Positions 16,845-27,051 of a stretch of DNA of 64,000 bases are shown here, one piece after another; within the stretch, counting starts at the first letter, position 1, and the number at the start of each line of letters is the position of its first letter. Under the pieces are notes generated by a model, which saw only the letters and a program-made list of their open reading frames with translations, was not told the origin of the DNA and did not search any database. Source of the stretch: Streptomyces fradiae ATCC 10745 = DSM 40063 (GTDB taxonomy: Bacteria > Actinomycetota > Actinomycetes > Streptomycetales > Streptomycetaceae); contig NZ_CP023696.1 in NCBI RefSeq assembly GCF_008704425.1, forward strand, positions 4,318,501 through 4,382,500, written 5' to 3'. The position numbers were made by a program, and so were the translations under genes.

Positions 16845-17408
16845 TCAGGTCCGCACACCGCGCAGGGTGAGGGTGAGCAGGCGGTCGGCGAGGGCGGGGT
16901 CGCCCGGGTTCTGCTCGGCGGCCAGGGCTATCGCGTTGGTGAGCTGCAGCAGGTCGCCGATCGACACGTCGCCCCGCACCGCGCCCGCCTCCTGGGCGCG
17001 GGTCAGCAGGCGCGCGCCCGCCTCGCGCAGCGGGTCGTTGCACTGCGACAGCGCCGACTTCGGGTCGCACGACGCCGACATCAGCGCCCGCGCCAGCCCC
17101 CGGTACTCACCCGCGTGGGTGACGATCGCGCGCAGCCACTCCACCAGCGCCGCGCACGGCTCGTCCGCCCGCGCCAGCTCCCGCGACCGGGCCAGCAGAT
17201 CCGTCACCGCGTCCTGGAACACCGCGTTCATCAGGGCGTGCCGGTTCGGGAAGTGGCGGTACAGCGTGCCGATGCCCACACCCGCGCGGCGCGCGATGTC
17301 CTCCAGCGCCGCGTCCGTGCCGTGCTCCGCGAAGGCGGCGCGGGCCACGCCCAGCAGCCGCTCGTGGTTGCGGCGGGCGTCGGCGCGCATGGGCCTGGTC
17401 GTCGTCAT
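16845..17408 (-). CDS. TetR/AcrR-family transcriptional regulator
   Basis: This 187-residue protein has a typical TetR HTH: 'RNHERLLGVARAAFAEHG' leading to 'LEDIARRAGVGIGTLYRHFPNRHALM'. The C-terminal helical ligand domain of the SCO2543/TetR_C_33-like kind ends 'LTLTLRGVRT'. GGAGG lies about 8 nt before the ATG. The only upstream space before the minisatellite is about 40 bp, so the promoter must be within or beside the repeats. The ligand and targets are unknown. Confidence 0.9.
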   Translation of the reverse strand: MTTTRPMRADARRNHERLLGVARAAFAEHGTDAALEDIARRAGVGIGTLYRHFPNRHALMNAVFQDAVTDLLARSRELARADEPCAALVEWLRAIVTHAGEYRGLARALMSASCDPKSALSQCNDPLREAGARLLTRAQEAGAVRGDVSIGDLLQLTNAIALAAEQNPGDPALADRLLTLTLRGVRT

Positions 17409-17451
17409 CCGGCGCTCCTCCCTCGTCCCTCCAGCATGCCATCGGGCGTAC

Positions 17452-17796
17452 GCCCGGTACGACGAGGGCGGGCGACCGGGTACGGCGAGGGGGCGGCGGC
17501 CCGGTGCGACGAGGGCGGGCGGCCCGGTGCGGAGAGGGCGGGCGGCCCGGTGCGGTGAGGGCGGGCGGCCCGGTGCGGTGAGGCCTGGCGGCCCGGTGCG
17601 GTGAGGGCGGGCGGCCCGGTGCGGAGAGGTCCGGCGACCGGGTGCGACGAGGGCGGGCGGCCCGGTGCGGAGAGGTCCGGCGACCGGGTGCGACGAGGGC
17701 GGGCGGCCCGGTGCGGAGAGGGCGGGCGGCCCGGTGCGGTGAGGCCGGGCGGCCCGGTGCGGAGAGGTCCGGCGACCCGGTGCGGGAGCGGCGCGG
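17452..17796. repeat. 23-nt minisatellite, about 15 copies
   Basis: Copies of ggcccggtgcggtgagggcg with minor variants (gaccgggtgc, cgacgagg, cggagagg) start at 17498 and every 23 nt after that, to 17774. Two looser copies precede at about 17452 and 17474. A 23-nt period shifts frame each unit, so all frames stay open without being coding. The array fills the gap between the TetR start and the accA2 terminator. Confidence 0.95.
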
Positions 17797-17822
17797 CCCC
17801 TCACGGACCGGCCCGCACGGGC

Positions 17823-17854
17823 GAGGGCCCCGCCGGTCGGTCGGCGGGGCCCTC
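17823..17854 (-). terminator. Perfect 13-bp hairpin after accA2
   Basis: Bases 17823-17835 (GAGGGCCCCGCCG) pair perfectly with 17842-17854 around a 6-nt loop, 23 bp beyond the accA2 stop codon. Confidence 0.85.
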
Positions 17855-17877
17855 GGTCACAGCGTACGGCGTCGGTG

Positions 17878-19641
17878 TCAGTCCTTGATCTCGCAGATGA
17901 CGGCGCCCGAGGTGACGGACGCGCCGATCTCGGCGGACAGGCCCTTGACGGTGCCGGCGCGGTGGGCGTTGAGGGGCTGCTCCATCTTCATGGCCTCCAG
18001 GACCACGATGAGGTCGCCCTCCTTGACCTCCTGGCCCTCCTCCACGGCGACCTTGACGATGGTGCCCTGCATGGGGGAGGCCAGGGTGTCGCCGGAGGCG
18101 GCCGAGGCGGCCTTCTTCTTCGCGCGGCGCTTGGGGCGGGCGCCGGCGGCCAGGCCCGTGCGGGCCAGGCTCATGCCCAGGGTGGAGGGCAGGGAGACCT
18201 CCAGGCGCTTGCCGCCGACCTCGACGACGACGGTCTCGCGGCCGCTCTCCTCCTCGTCCGCCTCGGTGTCGGCGGGCGCGGCGAAGGGCTTGATGTCGTT
18301 GACGAACTCGGTCTCGATCCACCGGGTGTGGATGGCGAAGGGGCCCTTGGCGGGCGCGAAGGCGGGGTCGGCGACGACGGCGCGGTGGAAGGGGATGGCG
18401 GTGGCCATGCCCTCGACCTGGAACTCGGCCAGGGCGCGGCGGGCGCGCTCCAGGGCCTGGGTGCGGGTGGCGCCGGTGACGATCAGCTTGGCCAGCAGGG
18501 AGTCCCAGGCCGGGCCGATGACGCTGCCGGACTCGACGCCGGCGTCGAGGCGGACGCCGGGGCCGGTGGGCGGGTCGAAGAGCGTGACGGTGCCGGGCGC
18601 GGGGAGGAAGCCCCGGCCGGGGTCCTCGCCGTTGATGCGGAACTCGAAGGAGTGGCCGCGCACCGGCGGGTCGTCGTAGCCGAGTGCCTCGCCGTCGGCG
18701 ATGCGGAACATCTCGCGCACCAGGTCGATGCCCGTGACCTCCTCGGTGACGGGGTGCTCGACCTGGAGGCGGGTGTTGACCTCCAGGAAGGAGATGGTGC
18801 CGTCGTTGCCGACGAGGAACTCCACCGTGCCGGCGCCTACGTAGCCGGCCTCCTTCAGGATGGCCTTGGACGCCCGGTACAGCTCGGCGTTCTGCTCCTC
18901 GGTGAGGAACGGCGCCGGGGCCTCCTCGACGAGCTTCTGGTGGCGGCGCTGCAGGGAGCAGTCGCGGGTGGAGACGACGACCACGTTGCCGTGGGTGTCC
19001 GCCAGGCACTGGGTCTCGACGTGGCGGGGCCGGTCCAGGTAGCGCTCGACGAAGCACTCGCCCCGCCCGAAGGCGGCGACGGCCTCGCGGACGGCGGAGT
19101 CGTAGAGCTCGGGGACCTCTTCGAGGGTGCGGGCGACCTTCAGACCGCGCCCGCCGCCACCGAACGCGGCCTTGATCGCGATGGGCAGCCCGTGCTCCTC
19201 GGCGAAGGCGACGACCTCGTCCGCGCCGGAGACCGGGTCGGGCGTGCCGGCCACCAGCGGCGCGCCGGCGCGCTGGGCGATGTGCCGGGCGGCGACCTTG
19301 TCGCCGAGGTCCCGGATGGCCTGCGGGGGCGGGCCGATCCAGATCAGGCCCGCGTCGATGACGGCCTGGGCGAACTCGGCGTTCTCCGACAGGAATCCGT
19401 AACCGGGGTGGACCGCGTCCGCGCCCGAGTCCTTGGCCGCTCCGAGCACCTTGGCGATGTCCAGATAGCTGGTCGCCGGGGTGTCACCGCCCAGGGCGAA
19501 CGCCTCGTCCGCCGCACGGACGTGCAGGGCGTCCCGGTCCGGATCGGCGTAGACGGCTACGCTCGCGATCCCGGCGTCCCGGCAGGCACGGGCGACACGG
19601 ACAGCGATTTCGCCACGGTTGGCGATGAGCACCTTGCGCAC
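17878..19641 (-). CDS. accA2: Acetyl/propionyl-CoA carboxylase alpha subunit (biotin carboxylase + BCCP)
   Basis: This 587-residue biotinylated alpha subunit carboxylates its own biotin using ATP and bicarbonate, then donates CO2 to acyl-CoA through a beta subunit such as PccB. The biotin carboxylase part starts '[19 protein letters not shown]' and has the ATP loop '[12 protein letters not shown]' plus '[16 protein letters not shown]'. The C-terminal carrier domain holds the biotinyl motif EAMKM (Lys552). A Lys/Arg/Ala-rich linker precedes it. GGAGGGA about 7 nt upstream fixes GTG 19641. It ends at a strong hairpin. Malonyl- and methylmalonyl-CoA made here feed fatty acid and polyketide synthesis. 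Confidence 0.95.
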   Translation of the reverse strand: MRKVLIANRGEIAVRVARACRDAGIASVAVYADPDRDALHVRAADEAFALGGDTPATSYLDIAKVLGAAKDSGADAVHPGYGFLSENAEFAQAVIDAGLIWIGPPPQAIRDLGDKVAARHIAQRAGAPLVAGTPDPVSGADEVVAFAEEHGLPIAIKAAFGGGGRGLKVARTLEEVPELYDSAVREAVAAFGRGECFVERYLDRPRHVETQCLADTHGNVVVVSTRDCSLQRRHQKLVEEAPAPFLTEEQNAELYRASKAILKEAGYVGAGTVEFLVGNDGTISFLEVNTRLQVEHPVTEEVTGIDLVREMFRIADGEALGYDDPPVRGHSFEFRINGEDPGRGFLPAPGTVTLFDPPTGPGVRLDAGVESGSVIGPAWDSLLAKLIVTGATRTQALERARRALAEFQVEGMATAIPFHRAVVADPAFAPAKGPFAIHTRWIETEFVNDIKPFAAPADTEADEEESGRETVVVEVGGKRLEVSLPSTLGMSLARTGLAAGARPKRRAKKKAASAASGDTLASPMQGTIVKVAVEEGQEVKEGDLIVVLEAMKMEQPLNAHRAGTVKGLSAEIGASVTSGAVICEIKD

Positions 19642-19929
19642 GATGGCTCCCTCCATTCCCAAAACACGCTGAGTTTAGGGACTGCCGACACGACGTTTCG
19701 ACTGTTCCCCGCTCGTGAGGTTGCCCACACGGAGCGTTATCCGGGGCCCGGTCGGGTCCCGGAACCCCTGTCCTGCCTCGGTACGCAGGGCTTCTGCACT
19801 GCACAGTAGCCGCGCGGTGTGTCGAAGGTCTCTGTTCCGGGGTCCAGCGCGGCGTCCAGTTTCTTTGTGGGGTCCCTACGAATGGGCGAATGATTCTTTG
19901 CCGTGTCGTCCGCGGCCCTTGCCCAGGGG

Positions 19930-19946
19930 TTTACTGGCCAGTAGCC
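19930..19946. promoter_or_regulatory. Inverted repeat TACTGGCCAGTA upstream of accA2
   Basis: A perfect 12-bp palindrome (19932-19943) lies in the 375-bp gap between accA2 and the divergent membrane gene. A close relative lies between pccB and birA (23554-23569). The shared core TACTGGCC(A/C)GTAGC suggests one regulator for both carboxylase genes. The rest of the gap (19642-20016) has no gene. Confidence 0.5.
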
Positions 19947-20016
19947 TGCGCGATGTCGTCCGTACCGCCGGTAACGGCTGCCGGTGCGCCGGCGGACGGG
20001 CTGGGGGGTGTCCGGC

Positions 20017-20490
20017 ATGAAGCGCGGACCGGTGGCGCTCACGGCCGGCGCCGTGCTGCTCGGCGAGGCGGTCGGGGCCGTACTGCTGCACCTCGTCCTC
20101 GCGTCCGTCCTGTCCGGCCAGCGGATGTCCCTGGCGGGCCTCGACCCGGACGCCATGGTCATCGGCACCCGGGCGATGGGCGGCGTCCTCGGCGCCTACC
20201 TCGCGCTGTGCGGCGCGGTGCTGCTCCGGGCGGGCGTGCGCCGCGCCGCCCCCGGCCGCTGGGCCCGCGTCCTCCTCGTCACCTGCGCGGTGACCCACGG
20301 CGTGCTGGGCGCCGTGGCCGTGGGGCTGGTGGGCTGGGGGGCCTTCGCGTGGCTGGTGGGGGTGATGGCGCTCGTGGTGCTGTGCCTCGTCGCGTACGGC
20401 GGGGACGGGGTGGGGGGATCGTACGAGGAGGGGGCGGGCCGCCCCGCCGGCGAGGACGGCCCGGCGGGCCGGGCCCCGCTGGCCGGGTGA
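20017..20490 (+). CDS. Small four-TM membrane protein
   Basis: This 157-residue protein has four hydrophobic segments: VALTAGAVLLGEAVGAVLLHLVLAS, TRAMGGVLGAYLALCGAVLL, RVLLVTCAVTHGVLGAVAVGLV and FAWLVGVMALVVLCLVAYG. A Gly/Glu-rich C-terminal tail follows. I recognise no family; it is a typical conserved Streptomyces membrane protein of unknown role. GGGGGTG precedes the ATG by 7 nt. It is convergent with maf, and the two stop codons share one hairpin. Confidence 0.75.
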   Translation: MKRGPVALTAGAVLLGEAVGAVLLHLVLASVLSGQRMSLAGLDPDAMVIGTRAMGGVLGAYLALCGAVLLRAGVRRAAPGRWARVLLVTCAVTHGVLGAVAVGLVGWGAFAWLVGVMALVVLCLVAYGGDGVGGSYEEGAGRPAGEDGPAGRAPLAG

Positions 20491-20527
20491 CGGCCCGGCG
20501 GGGCGCCGGGAGCCTGGCGGGCCGTCA
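20488..20527. terminator. Bidirectional hairpin built on two convergent stop codons
   Basis: TGACGGCCCG (20488-20497) pairs with CGGGCCGTCA (20518-20527). The first three bases are the stop of the membrane protein gene and the last three are the complement of the maf stop. Confidence 0.7.
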
Positions 20528-21127
20528 GGTCCACAGGTCCGTGACGGCCACGTCCAGGCGGCGCAGGAGGCGGCGCAGCAGCGGCAGCGACAGGCCGATG
20601 ACGTTGCCCGGGTCCCCGTCGATGCCGTCGATGAACGGTGCGGACCGCCCGTCGAGCGTGAACGCGCCCGCCACGTGCAGCGGCTCCCCGCTGGCGACGT
20701 ACGCGGCGATCTCCTCGTCCGTCGGGTCGCCGAAGCGCACCAGCGTGGACGCCGTCGCGGAGGCGTACCGCTTCGCCGCCGTGTCGTGGACGCAGTGCCC
20801 GGTCTGGAGGACGCCGACCCGGCCGCGCATGGACTTCCAGCGGGCGACGGCCTCCTCGGCGTCGGCCGGCTTGCCCAGCGCCCGGCCGTCCAGCTCCAGC
20901 ACCGAGTCGCAGCCGACGACCAGGGCGCCCGACGCCTCGGGGCGGGCGGCGACCAGCGAGGCCTTCGCCTCGGCCAGCGCCAGGGCCAGCTCGGCGGGGG
21001 TCGGGGCGGTCACCCGGCTCTCGTCGAAGCCGCTGACGACGACCTCGGGGGAGAGCCCGGCCTGCCGCAGCAGTCCGAGGCGGGCGGGGGAGGCGGAGGC
21101 GAGGACGAGACGACGCTGAGCACTCAT
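20525..21127 (-). CDS. maf: Maf-family nucleotide pyrophosphatase
   Basis: This 200-residue protein has the Maf signature at the N-terminus ([18 protein letters not shown]), '[18 protein letters not shown]' with the catalytic Asp, '[10 protein letters not shown]' and '[26 protein letters not shown]'. Maf enzymes hydrolyse non-canonical or modified NTPs to NMP plus PPi and affect septum formation in some bacteria. It lies in the carboxylase block, as in other Streptomyces. Confidence 0.93.
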   Translation of the reverse strand: MSAQRRLVLASASPARLGLLRQAGLSPEVVVSGFDESRVTAPTPAELALALAEAKASLVAARPEASGALVVGCDSVLELDGRALGKPADAEEAVARWKSMRGRVGVLQTGHCVHDTAAKRYASATASTLVRFGDPTDEEIAAYVASGEPLHVAGAFTLDGRSAPFIDGIDGDPGNVIGLSLPLLRRLLRRLDVAVTDLWT

Positions 21128-21261
21128 GCCGCCATCGTATGCAGCCGCCCCGGCACCGGCCCGCCCGCGCCCACGGGGCCGGTGCCGGGTGGCCCGGCGC
21201 CCGCCGGGCCCGTGCCCGGGTGCGGCGCCCGCCGGCCCGGCGCACCGCGTTCGCCGACGTT

Positions 21262-21279
21262 CGCCGACGTACGTCGGCG
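21262..21279. terminator. 18-bp palindrome downstream of the 42-residue membrane peptide gene
   Basis: CGCCGACGT (21262-21270) is followed directly by its reverse complement (21271-21279), 5 bp beyond the stop of the small membrane peptide gene. A second copy of tcgccgacgt sits just before it. Confidence 0.45.
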
Positions 21280-21283
21280 TCCG

Positions 21284-21412
21284 TCAGCGCAGGCCGGCGG
21301 CCAGCATGCCGATCAGCATGGCCAGGGCCAGCAGCGTGCCGGCCCGGCGGAGCATGGCCTGCATGGCCCGCATCTCCTCGGGCGGTTCGTTCTCGGGGTC
21401 GGACCACAGCAT
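21284..21412 (-). CDS. 42-residue single-TM membrane peptide (MmpB-like)
   Basis: The peptide has an acidic N-terminus starting 'MLWSDPENEPPEEMRAMQ', two Arg, and one TM helix (AGTLLALAMLIGMLAAGL) ending in Arg. It is conserved in this position between maf and pccE in Streptomyces. I recall similar peptides being annotated as morphogenic membrane protein MmpB, but cannot verify it. The ATG at 21412 is just inside a 34-bp palindrome-containing leader. Confidence 0.7.
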   Translation of the reverse strand: MLWSDPENEPPEEMRAMQAMLRRAGTLLALAMLIGMLAAGLR

Positions 21413-21437
21413 CCTTCGATCCTGCGGACCACGGCCG

Positions 21438-21471
21438 CGCCCCGCCTGAGTACGCGTACTCAGGCGGGGCG
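21438..21471. promoter_or_regulatory. 34-bp perfect palindrome with core TGAGTACGCGTACTCA
   Basis: Every base from 21438 to 21454 is matched by its complement from 21471 back to 21455. It lies 26-59 bp upstream of the small membrane peptide start. The AT-containing 16-bp core flanked by CGCCCCGCC arms looks more like an operator or cruciform than a simple terminator. Confidence 0.55.
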
Positions 21472-21681
21472 GACGAACGGACGGCACCGGTCCCTGCGGT
21501 ACTCCGCGGCCCCGCGGTGCTCCACGGCCCCGCGGTTGTCCGCGGCTCCGCGGTGCTCCACGGGCCGACGGCCCGTGGGGCACACCGGCCCGCGGAGCGC
21601 CGCACGGACCGGCGGGTCACACGGGCCCGCGCGCCGCAGGGACAGGGCCGCACGGACCGGCGGGCGCCGCACGGCGCGGCC

Positions 21682-21894
21682 CTACACGGGCCAGTAGGTC
21701 CGCGTCCAGGAGCGCGGGCCCGGGGACGGCGGCAGGGCCCGCGCGATGCGGGTCGGCGCCGACCAGGCGTCCGGGGTGCGCGGGCGCGTGCCCGCCGCCC
21801 CGGCGGCGGCCGTCGCCGCCGCCCGCGCCCTGACCACCGCCAGGGCGGCGGCGAGCTCCTCGGGGGTCGGGTTGCCCCGCAGGACCTTGATCAT
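21682..21894 (-). CDS. pccE: Acyl-CoA carboxylase epsilon subunit
   Basis: This 70-residue protein starts 'MIKVLRGNPTPEELAAALAVV' and ends 'PRSWTRTYWPV'. The N-terminal helix motif and the Trp-rich C-terminus are diagnostic of actinobacterial AccE/PccE. Epsilon subunits bind the alpha-beta carboxylase complex and raise its activity. The gene starts 22 bp after the pccB stop on the same strand, so the two form an operon. Confidence 0.92.
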   Translation of the reverse strand: MIKVLRGNPTPEELAAALAVVRARAAATAAAGAAGTRPRTPDAWSAPTRIARALPPSPGPRSWTRTYWPV

Positions 21895-21916
21895 CGAAGC
21901 TCCTCACCGGGACGGG

Positions 21917-23506
<1,590 letters not shown>

Positions 23507-23553
23507 CGGGATGCGGCTCCCTGCCTGGTCACGTGTGGTCACGGGCTGCGTTG

Positions 23554-23569
23554 GCTACTGGCCCGTAGC
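23554..23569. promoter_or_regulatory. Inverted repeat GCTACTGGCCCGTAGC between pccB and birA
   Basis: GCTAC (23554-23558) pairs with GTAGC (23565-23569) around TGGCCC, overlapping a TACGCT box for pccB on the minus strand. It matches the accA2-side element at 19930-19946 in 13 of 14 core positions. Confidence 0.5.
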
Positions 23570-23626
23570 GTATCGGCGGGGATGCCCTTCGGCAGTGCGG
23601 TCTTTGCCACACCTAGGCTGGGTTGC

Positions 23627-24490
23627 ATGACGCCCTCCCATGGTCCAGGAACAGGTCCCGCGAGCCGCTGGAGCGATCTGGAACGGCCCCCGCTGAACGC
23701 CCCCGCGCTGCGCCGGGCGCTGCTGCGGCCGGGCTCGCTGTGGACCTCCGTCGACCTCGTGCCCGGTACCGGCTCCACCAACACCGACCTCGCCGCCCGC
23801 GCCGCCTCGCTCGCGGAGGGCGCCGTGCTGGTGGCGGAGGAGCAGACCGCCGGGCGGGGCCGCCTCGGCCGGACCTGGACGGCGCCCGCCCGCTCCGGGC
23901 TGTTCTTCTCCGTACTCCTCAAGCCCGACGTGCCGGCCCGGCGCCTGGCGTGGCTGCCGCTGCTGACCGGCGTCGCCGTCGCCACCGGGCTGGCCCGCGC
24001 CGCCGGGGTGGACACGGCGCTGAAGTGGCCCAACGACCTGCTGGTCACCGTCGGCGGCGAGGAGCGCAAGGCCGGCGGGATCCTCGCCGAGCGGGCCGGG
24101 GACGACGGGGTCGTCGTGGGCGTCGGCGTCAACGTCACCCTGCGCGCCGACGAGCTGCCCGTCCCGGCGGCCGGTTCGCTCGCCCTCGCCGACGCCGTGT
24201 GCACCGACCGCGACCCGCTGCTGCGGGCCGTGCTGCGCTCCCTGGAGGAGTGGTACGGCAGGTGGACCGCCGCCTCCGGCGACCCGGACGCCTCCGGGCT
24301 CCAGGCCGCCTACGCGGCGGGCTGCGCCACGCTCGGCCGGGCCGTGCGGGCGGAGCTGCCCGGCGACCGGACGCTGACCGGCCGGGCCGCCGCGATCGAC
24401 GGCGAGGGGCGGCTGGTGGTGGCCCTCCCGGAGGGCGGGCGCGAGGCGGTGGGCGCGGGCGACATCGTCCACCTGAGGCCGGCGGACTGA
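23627..24490 (+). CDS. birA: Biotin--[acetyl-CoA-carboxylase] ligase
   Basis: This 287-residue mono-functional biotin protein ligase, without an N-terminal repressor HTH, joins biotin to the EAMKM lysine of AccA2-type subunits. Motifs are 'GSTNTDLA', 'TAGRGRLGRTWTAP', 'LKWPNDLLV' and 'KAGGILAE', followed by a small C-terminal SH3-like domain. The ATG has no ribosome site; TAGGCT lies 7 nt upstream, so leaderless. It is divergent from pccB, its functional partner, across a shared control region. Confidence 0.94.
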   Translation: MTPSHGPGTGPASRWSDLERPPLNAPALRRALLRPGSLWTSVDLVPGTGSTNTDLAARAASLAEGAVLVAEEQTAGRGRLGRTWTAPARSGLFFSVLLKPDVPARRLAWLPLLTGVAVATGLARAAGVDTALKWPNDLLVTVGGEERKAGGILAERAGDDGVVVGVGVNVTLRADELPVPAAGSLALADAVCTDRDPLLRAVLRSLEEWYGRWTAASGDPDASGLQAAYAAGCATLGRAVRAELPGDRTLTGRAAAIDGEGRLVVALPEGGREAVGAGDIVHLRPAD

Positions 24491-24938
24491 ACCGGGGCGG
24501 GGGCGGCGGGGCGTCCGTCCGGGGCGTCGTCCGTCCGGGGCGGCGGACCGGGCCGGGGCGGGCGGCCTGGGTCCGGCGGGATGGGGCCGGGGGCGGCGGG
24601 ATGGGGCCGGGGGCGCCGGACCGGGGCGGTCGGGGGCCGTGGGGCCGGCGGACCGGGCCGGTCGGGGGCGGTGGGCCGTACGGCCGGGTGGGCGGACCGG
24701 GCCGGTCGGGCTCGGCGGGCGGGCGGTGGGGCGGGCCGTGGGCCCTCGGGCAGGGGCGGGCGGGGTGGTGGGCCGGACGCGCTCGCCCGCCGGGACGTGA
24801 GCCAGGGCACACCTGCCGTATCGTTGAGGCGACCCGCCGACCGGCGTGCGCCGAGGTGGTCGACAAGGGGGTCGACATGCGGGTCGGCGACAGAACGGCA
24901 GGCAGGGCAGTGCGTACGGATCGGGCAGGAGGCGGCCG
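24491..24938. other. 450-bp G-rich interval before the adenylate cyclase gene
   Basis: The plus strand is a long run of gggg(c)/cgg motifs (24500-24780), including many short direct repeats such as ggaccgggccgg and gatggggccgggggcg. No protein-like frame is supported. The cyclase promoter is expected at its right end; G-quadruplex formation on the plus strand is plausible. Confidence 0.5.
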
Positions 24939-26078
24939 GTGACCGTCGACGACCACAACGAGGGCGGCGCGGAGTACCCCACCCCCCACCATGTCGTCGA
25001 CCACACGGCGGAGCCGACCGACAACCCCCTCGCCATCCGGCTGGAGCAGCTCATCCTCGGCGCCGAGCGGCGCTACACCCCCTTCCAGGCGGCCCGCACG
25101 GCGGGCGTCTCCATGGACCTCGCCTCCCGTTTCTGGCGGGCCATGGGCTTCGCGGACATCGGCCAGGCCAAGGCGCTGACCGAGGCCGACGTGCTGGCGC
25201 TGCGGCGGCTGGCCGGCCTGGTGGAGGCGGGGCTGCTGAGCGAGCCGATGGCCGTGCAGGTGGCCCGGTCCACGGGGCAGACGACGGCGCGGCTCGCCGA
25301 GTGGCAGATCGACTCCTTCCTGGAGGGCCTGACCGAGCCGCCCGAGCCCGGCATGACCCGGACCGAGGTGACGTATCCGCTGGTCGAGCTGTTGCTGCCG
25401 GAGCTCCAGGAGTTCCTGGTGTACGTGTGGCGGCGGCAGCTCGCCGCGGCGACCGGCCGCGTGGTGCAGGCCGGCGACGACGAGGAGATGGTGGACCGGC
25501 GGCTCGCCGTCGGCTTCGCGGACCTGGTCGGCTTCACCCGGCTGACCAGGCGGCTGGAGGAGGAGGAGCTCGGCGAGCTGGTCGAGACCTTCGAGACGAC
25601 CTGCGCCGACCTGGTCGCGGCGCACGGCGGACGGCTGATCAAGACGCTCGGCGACGAGGTGCTCTTCGCCGCCGACGACGCGGGCACGGCGGCCGAGATC
25701 TCGCTGCGGCTCATCGAGACGCTGAAGCAGGACGACATGATGCCCGCGCTGCGCGTCGGCATCGCCTTCGGCACGGTCACCACCCGCATGGGGGACGTGT
25801 TCGGCACGACCGTGAACCTGGCGAGCCGGCTGACCTCGATAGCGCCCAAGAACACCGTCCTCGTCGACGGGGACTTCGCCGAGGAGCTGTCCCGTACGGG
25901 GGAGGCGCCCGCGTCGGAGGCGCAGGCGGCGGAGGAGGCGGCCCGCGCGGAGAAGGAGGGCACCACCGCGCCGGTGTACCGCTTCGCGCTCCAGCCCATG
26001 TGGCAGCGGCCGGTCCGGGGCCTCGGCGTCATCGAGCCCTGGATGCTCTCGCGGCGGGAGCCTAAGATCCCCCGTTAG
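24939..26078 (+). CDS. cya: Class III adenylate cyclase
   Basis: This 379-residue protein has an N-terminal ~170-residue helical region, followed by a class III cyclase catalytic domain (about 185-345). Metal-binding Asp195 (FADLVGFTRL) and Asp239 (KTLGDEVLF), the adenine-specifying Lys235 and the transition-state pair Asn293/Arg297 (NLASRL) are all present. It makes cAMP from ATP. In S. coelicolor the cya gene at this position is needed for normal spore germination and development. GTG 24939 follows AGGAGG by 7 nt. The C-terminus ends in an acidic Ala/Glu stretch and a 'VYRFALQPMWQRPVRGLG' segment. Confidence 0.95.
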   Translation: MTVDDHNEGGAEYPTPHHVVDHTAEPTDNPLAIRLEQLILGAERRYTPFQAARTAGVSMDLASRFWRAMGFADIGQAKALTEADVLALRRLAGLVEAGLLSEPMAVQVARSTGQTTARLAEWQIDSFLEGLTEPPEPGMTRTEVTYPLVELLLPELQEFLVYVWRRQLAAATGRVVQAGDDEEMVDRRLAVGFADLVGFTRLTRRLEEEELGELVETFETTCADLVAAHGGRLIKTLGDEVLFAADDAGTAAEISLRLIETLKQDDMMPALRVGIAFGTVTTRMGDVFGTTVNLASRLTSIAPKNTVLVDGDFAEELSRTGEAPASEAQAAEEAARAEKEGTTAPVYRFALQPMWQRPVRGLGVIEPWMLSRREPKIPR

Positions 26079-26085
26079 ACGAATG

Positions 26086-26095
26086 AACGGTCGTT
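26086..26095. promoter_or_regulatory. TetR-type operator-like inverted repeat AACGGTCGTT
   Basis: AACG and CGTT arms flank GT, 8 bp after the cyclase stop and about 20 bp before the crotonase start. (T)xAACGnnCGTTxA-type boxes are common TetR-family operators at actinobacterial fatty-acid degradation genes, which fits the downstream enoyl-CoA hydratase. Confidence 0.35.
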
Positions 26096-26114
26096 AACCG
26101 GGAGGGTGGGCGCC

Positions 26115-26948
26115 ATGTCCGAGCAGCAGCCGGAGCAGCGGGACGGGGAGCGGGAGCGGGACGGGGTGCGGTACGGCGAGCACGTCGTCGTGCGCCGGCA
26201 CGGGTACGTGGCCGAGCTGGTCCTCGACCGGCCGAAGGCCATGAACGCGGTCTCCACGGAGATGGCCCGCTCGATCGCCGCCGCCTGCGACGCGCTGGCG
26301 GCCGACCCCTCCGCGCGGGTCACCGTCCTGACCAGCTCCCACGACCGGGCCTTCTGCGTCGGCGCCGACCTGAAGGAGCGCAACTCCTTCACCGACGCCG
26401 ACCTGATGCGCCAGCGGCCGACCGCCCGCGCCGCCTACACGGGCGTGCTGGAGCTGCCCATGCCGGCCATCGCGGCCGTGCGCGGCTTCGCGCTGGGCGG
26501 CGGGTTCGAGCTGGCGCTCGCCTGCGACCTGATCGTCGCCGACGCGACGGCCGTCGTCGGGCTGCCCGAGGTCTCCGTGGGGGTCATCCCCGGCGGCGGC
26601 GGTACGCAGCTGCTCCCGCGCCGGGTCGGGGCGGCCCGCGCCGCGGAGCTGGTCTTCACCGCCCGCCGGGTGCCGGCCGCCGAGGCCGCGGGGCTGGGCC
26701 TCGTCGACGAGCTGGTCGAGGACGACGCGCGCGGCGCCGCCCTGGAGCTGGGCGCGCGGATCGCGGCGAACTCGCCGGTCGGGCTGCGCGCCGCCAAGCG
26801 GGCCCTGCGCCTGGGGCACGGGCTCGACGTGCGGGCCGGTCTGGAGGTGGAGGACGCCGCGTGGCGGTCCGTCGCCTTCTCCGGGGACCGCCGGGAGGGC
26901 GTGGCCGCGTTCAACGAGAAGCGTGCGCCGCGCTGGCCGGGGGAGTAG
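26115..26948 (+). CDS. Enoyl-CoA hydratase/isomerase (crotonase family)
   Basis: This 277-residue crotonase has both catalytic glutamates: Glu132 in 'GFALGGGFELALACDL' and Glu152 in 'VGLPEVSVGVIPGGGGT'. The oxyanion loop 'FCVGADLKERN' is intact, so hydratase activity on 2-enoyl-CoA is likely. The first ~22 residues are Glu/Arg-rich and hydrophilic. GGAGGG 8 nt before the ATG fixes the start. It is 36 bp downstream of cya, with a TetR-like box in the gap, so it probably has its own promoter. Confidence 0.92.
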   Translation: MSEQQPEQRDGERERDGVRYGEHVVVRRHGYVAELVLDRPKAMNAVSTEMARSIAAACDALAADPSARVTVLTSSHDRAFCVGADLKERNSFTDADLMRQRPTARAAYTGVLELPMPAIAAVRGFALGGGFELALACDLIVADATAVVGLPEVSVGVIPGGGGTQLLPRRVGAARAAELVFTARRVPAAEAAGLGLVDELVEDDARGAALELGARIAANSPVGLRAAKRALRLGHGLDVRAGLEVEDAAWRSVAFSGDRREGVAAFNEKRAPRWPGE

Positions 26949-27051
26949 ACATCGACAGGGGTCCTGGGGTCGGTGGGGCCCCCGGGGCCACCTGGCGTAA
27001 AGATTTCCCGTTCATGGGTTAAAAATACTGATCTCTCCCTAAGCTGAGGGA

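Noticed and set aside
17452-17796. CRISPR-like array
   Set aside because: Copies are contiguous with no unique spacers and no cas genes nearby; it is a minisatellite.
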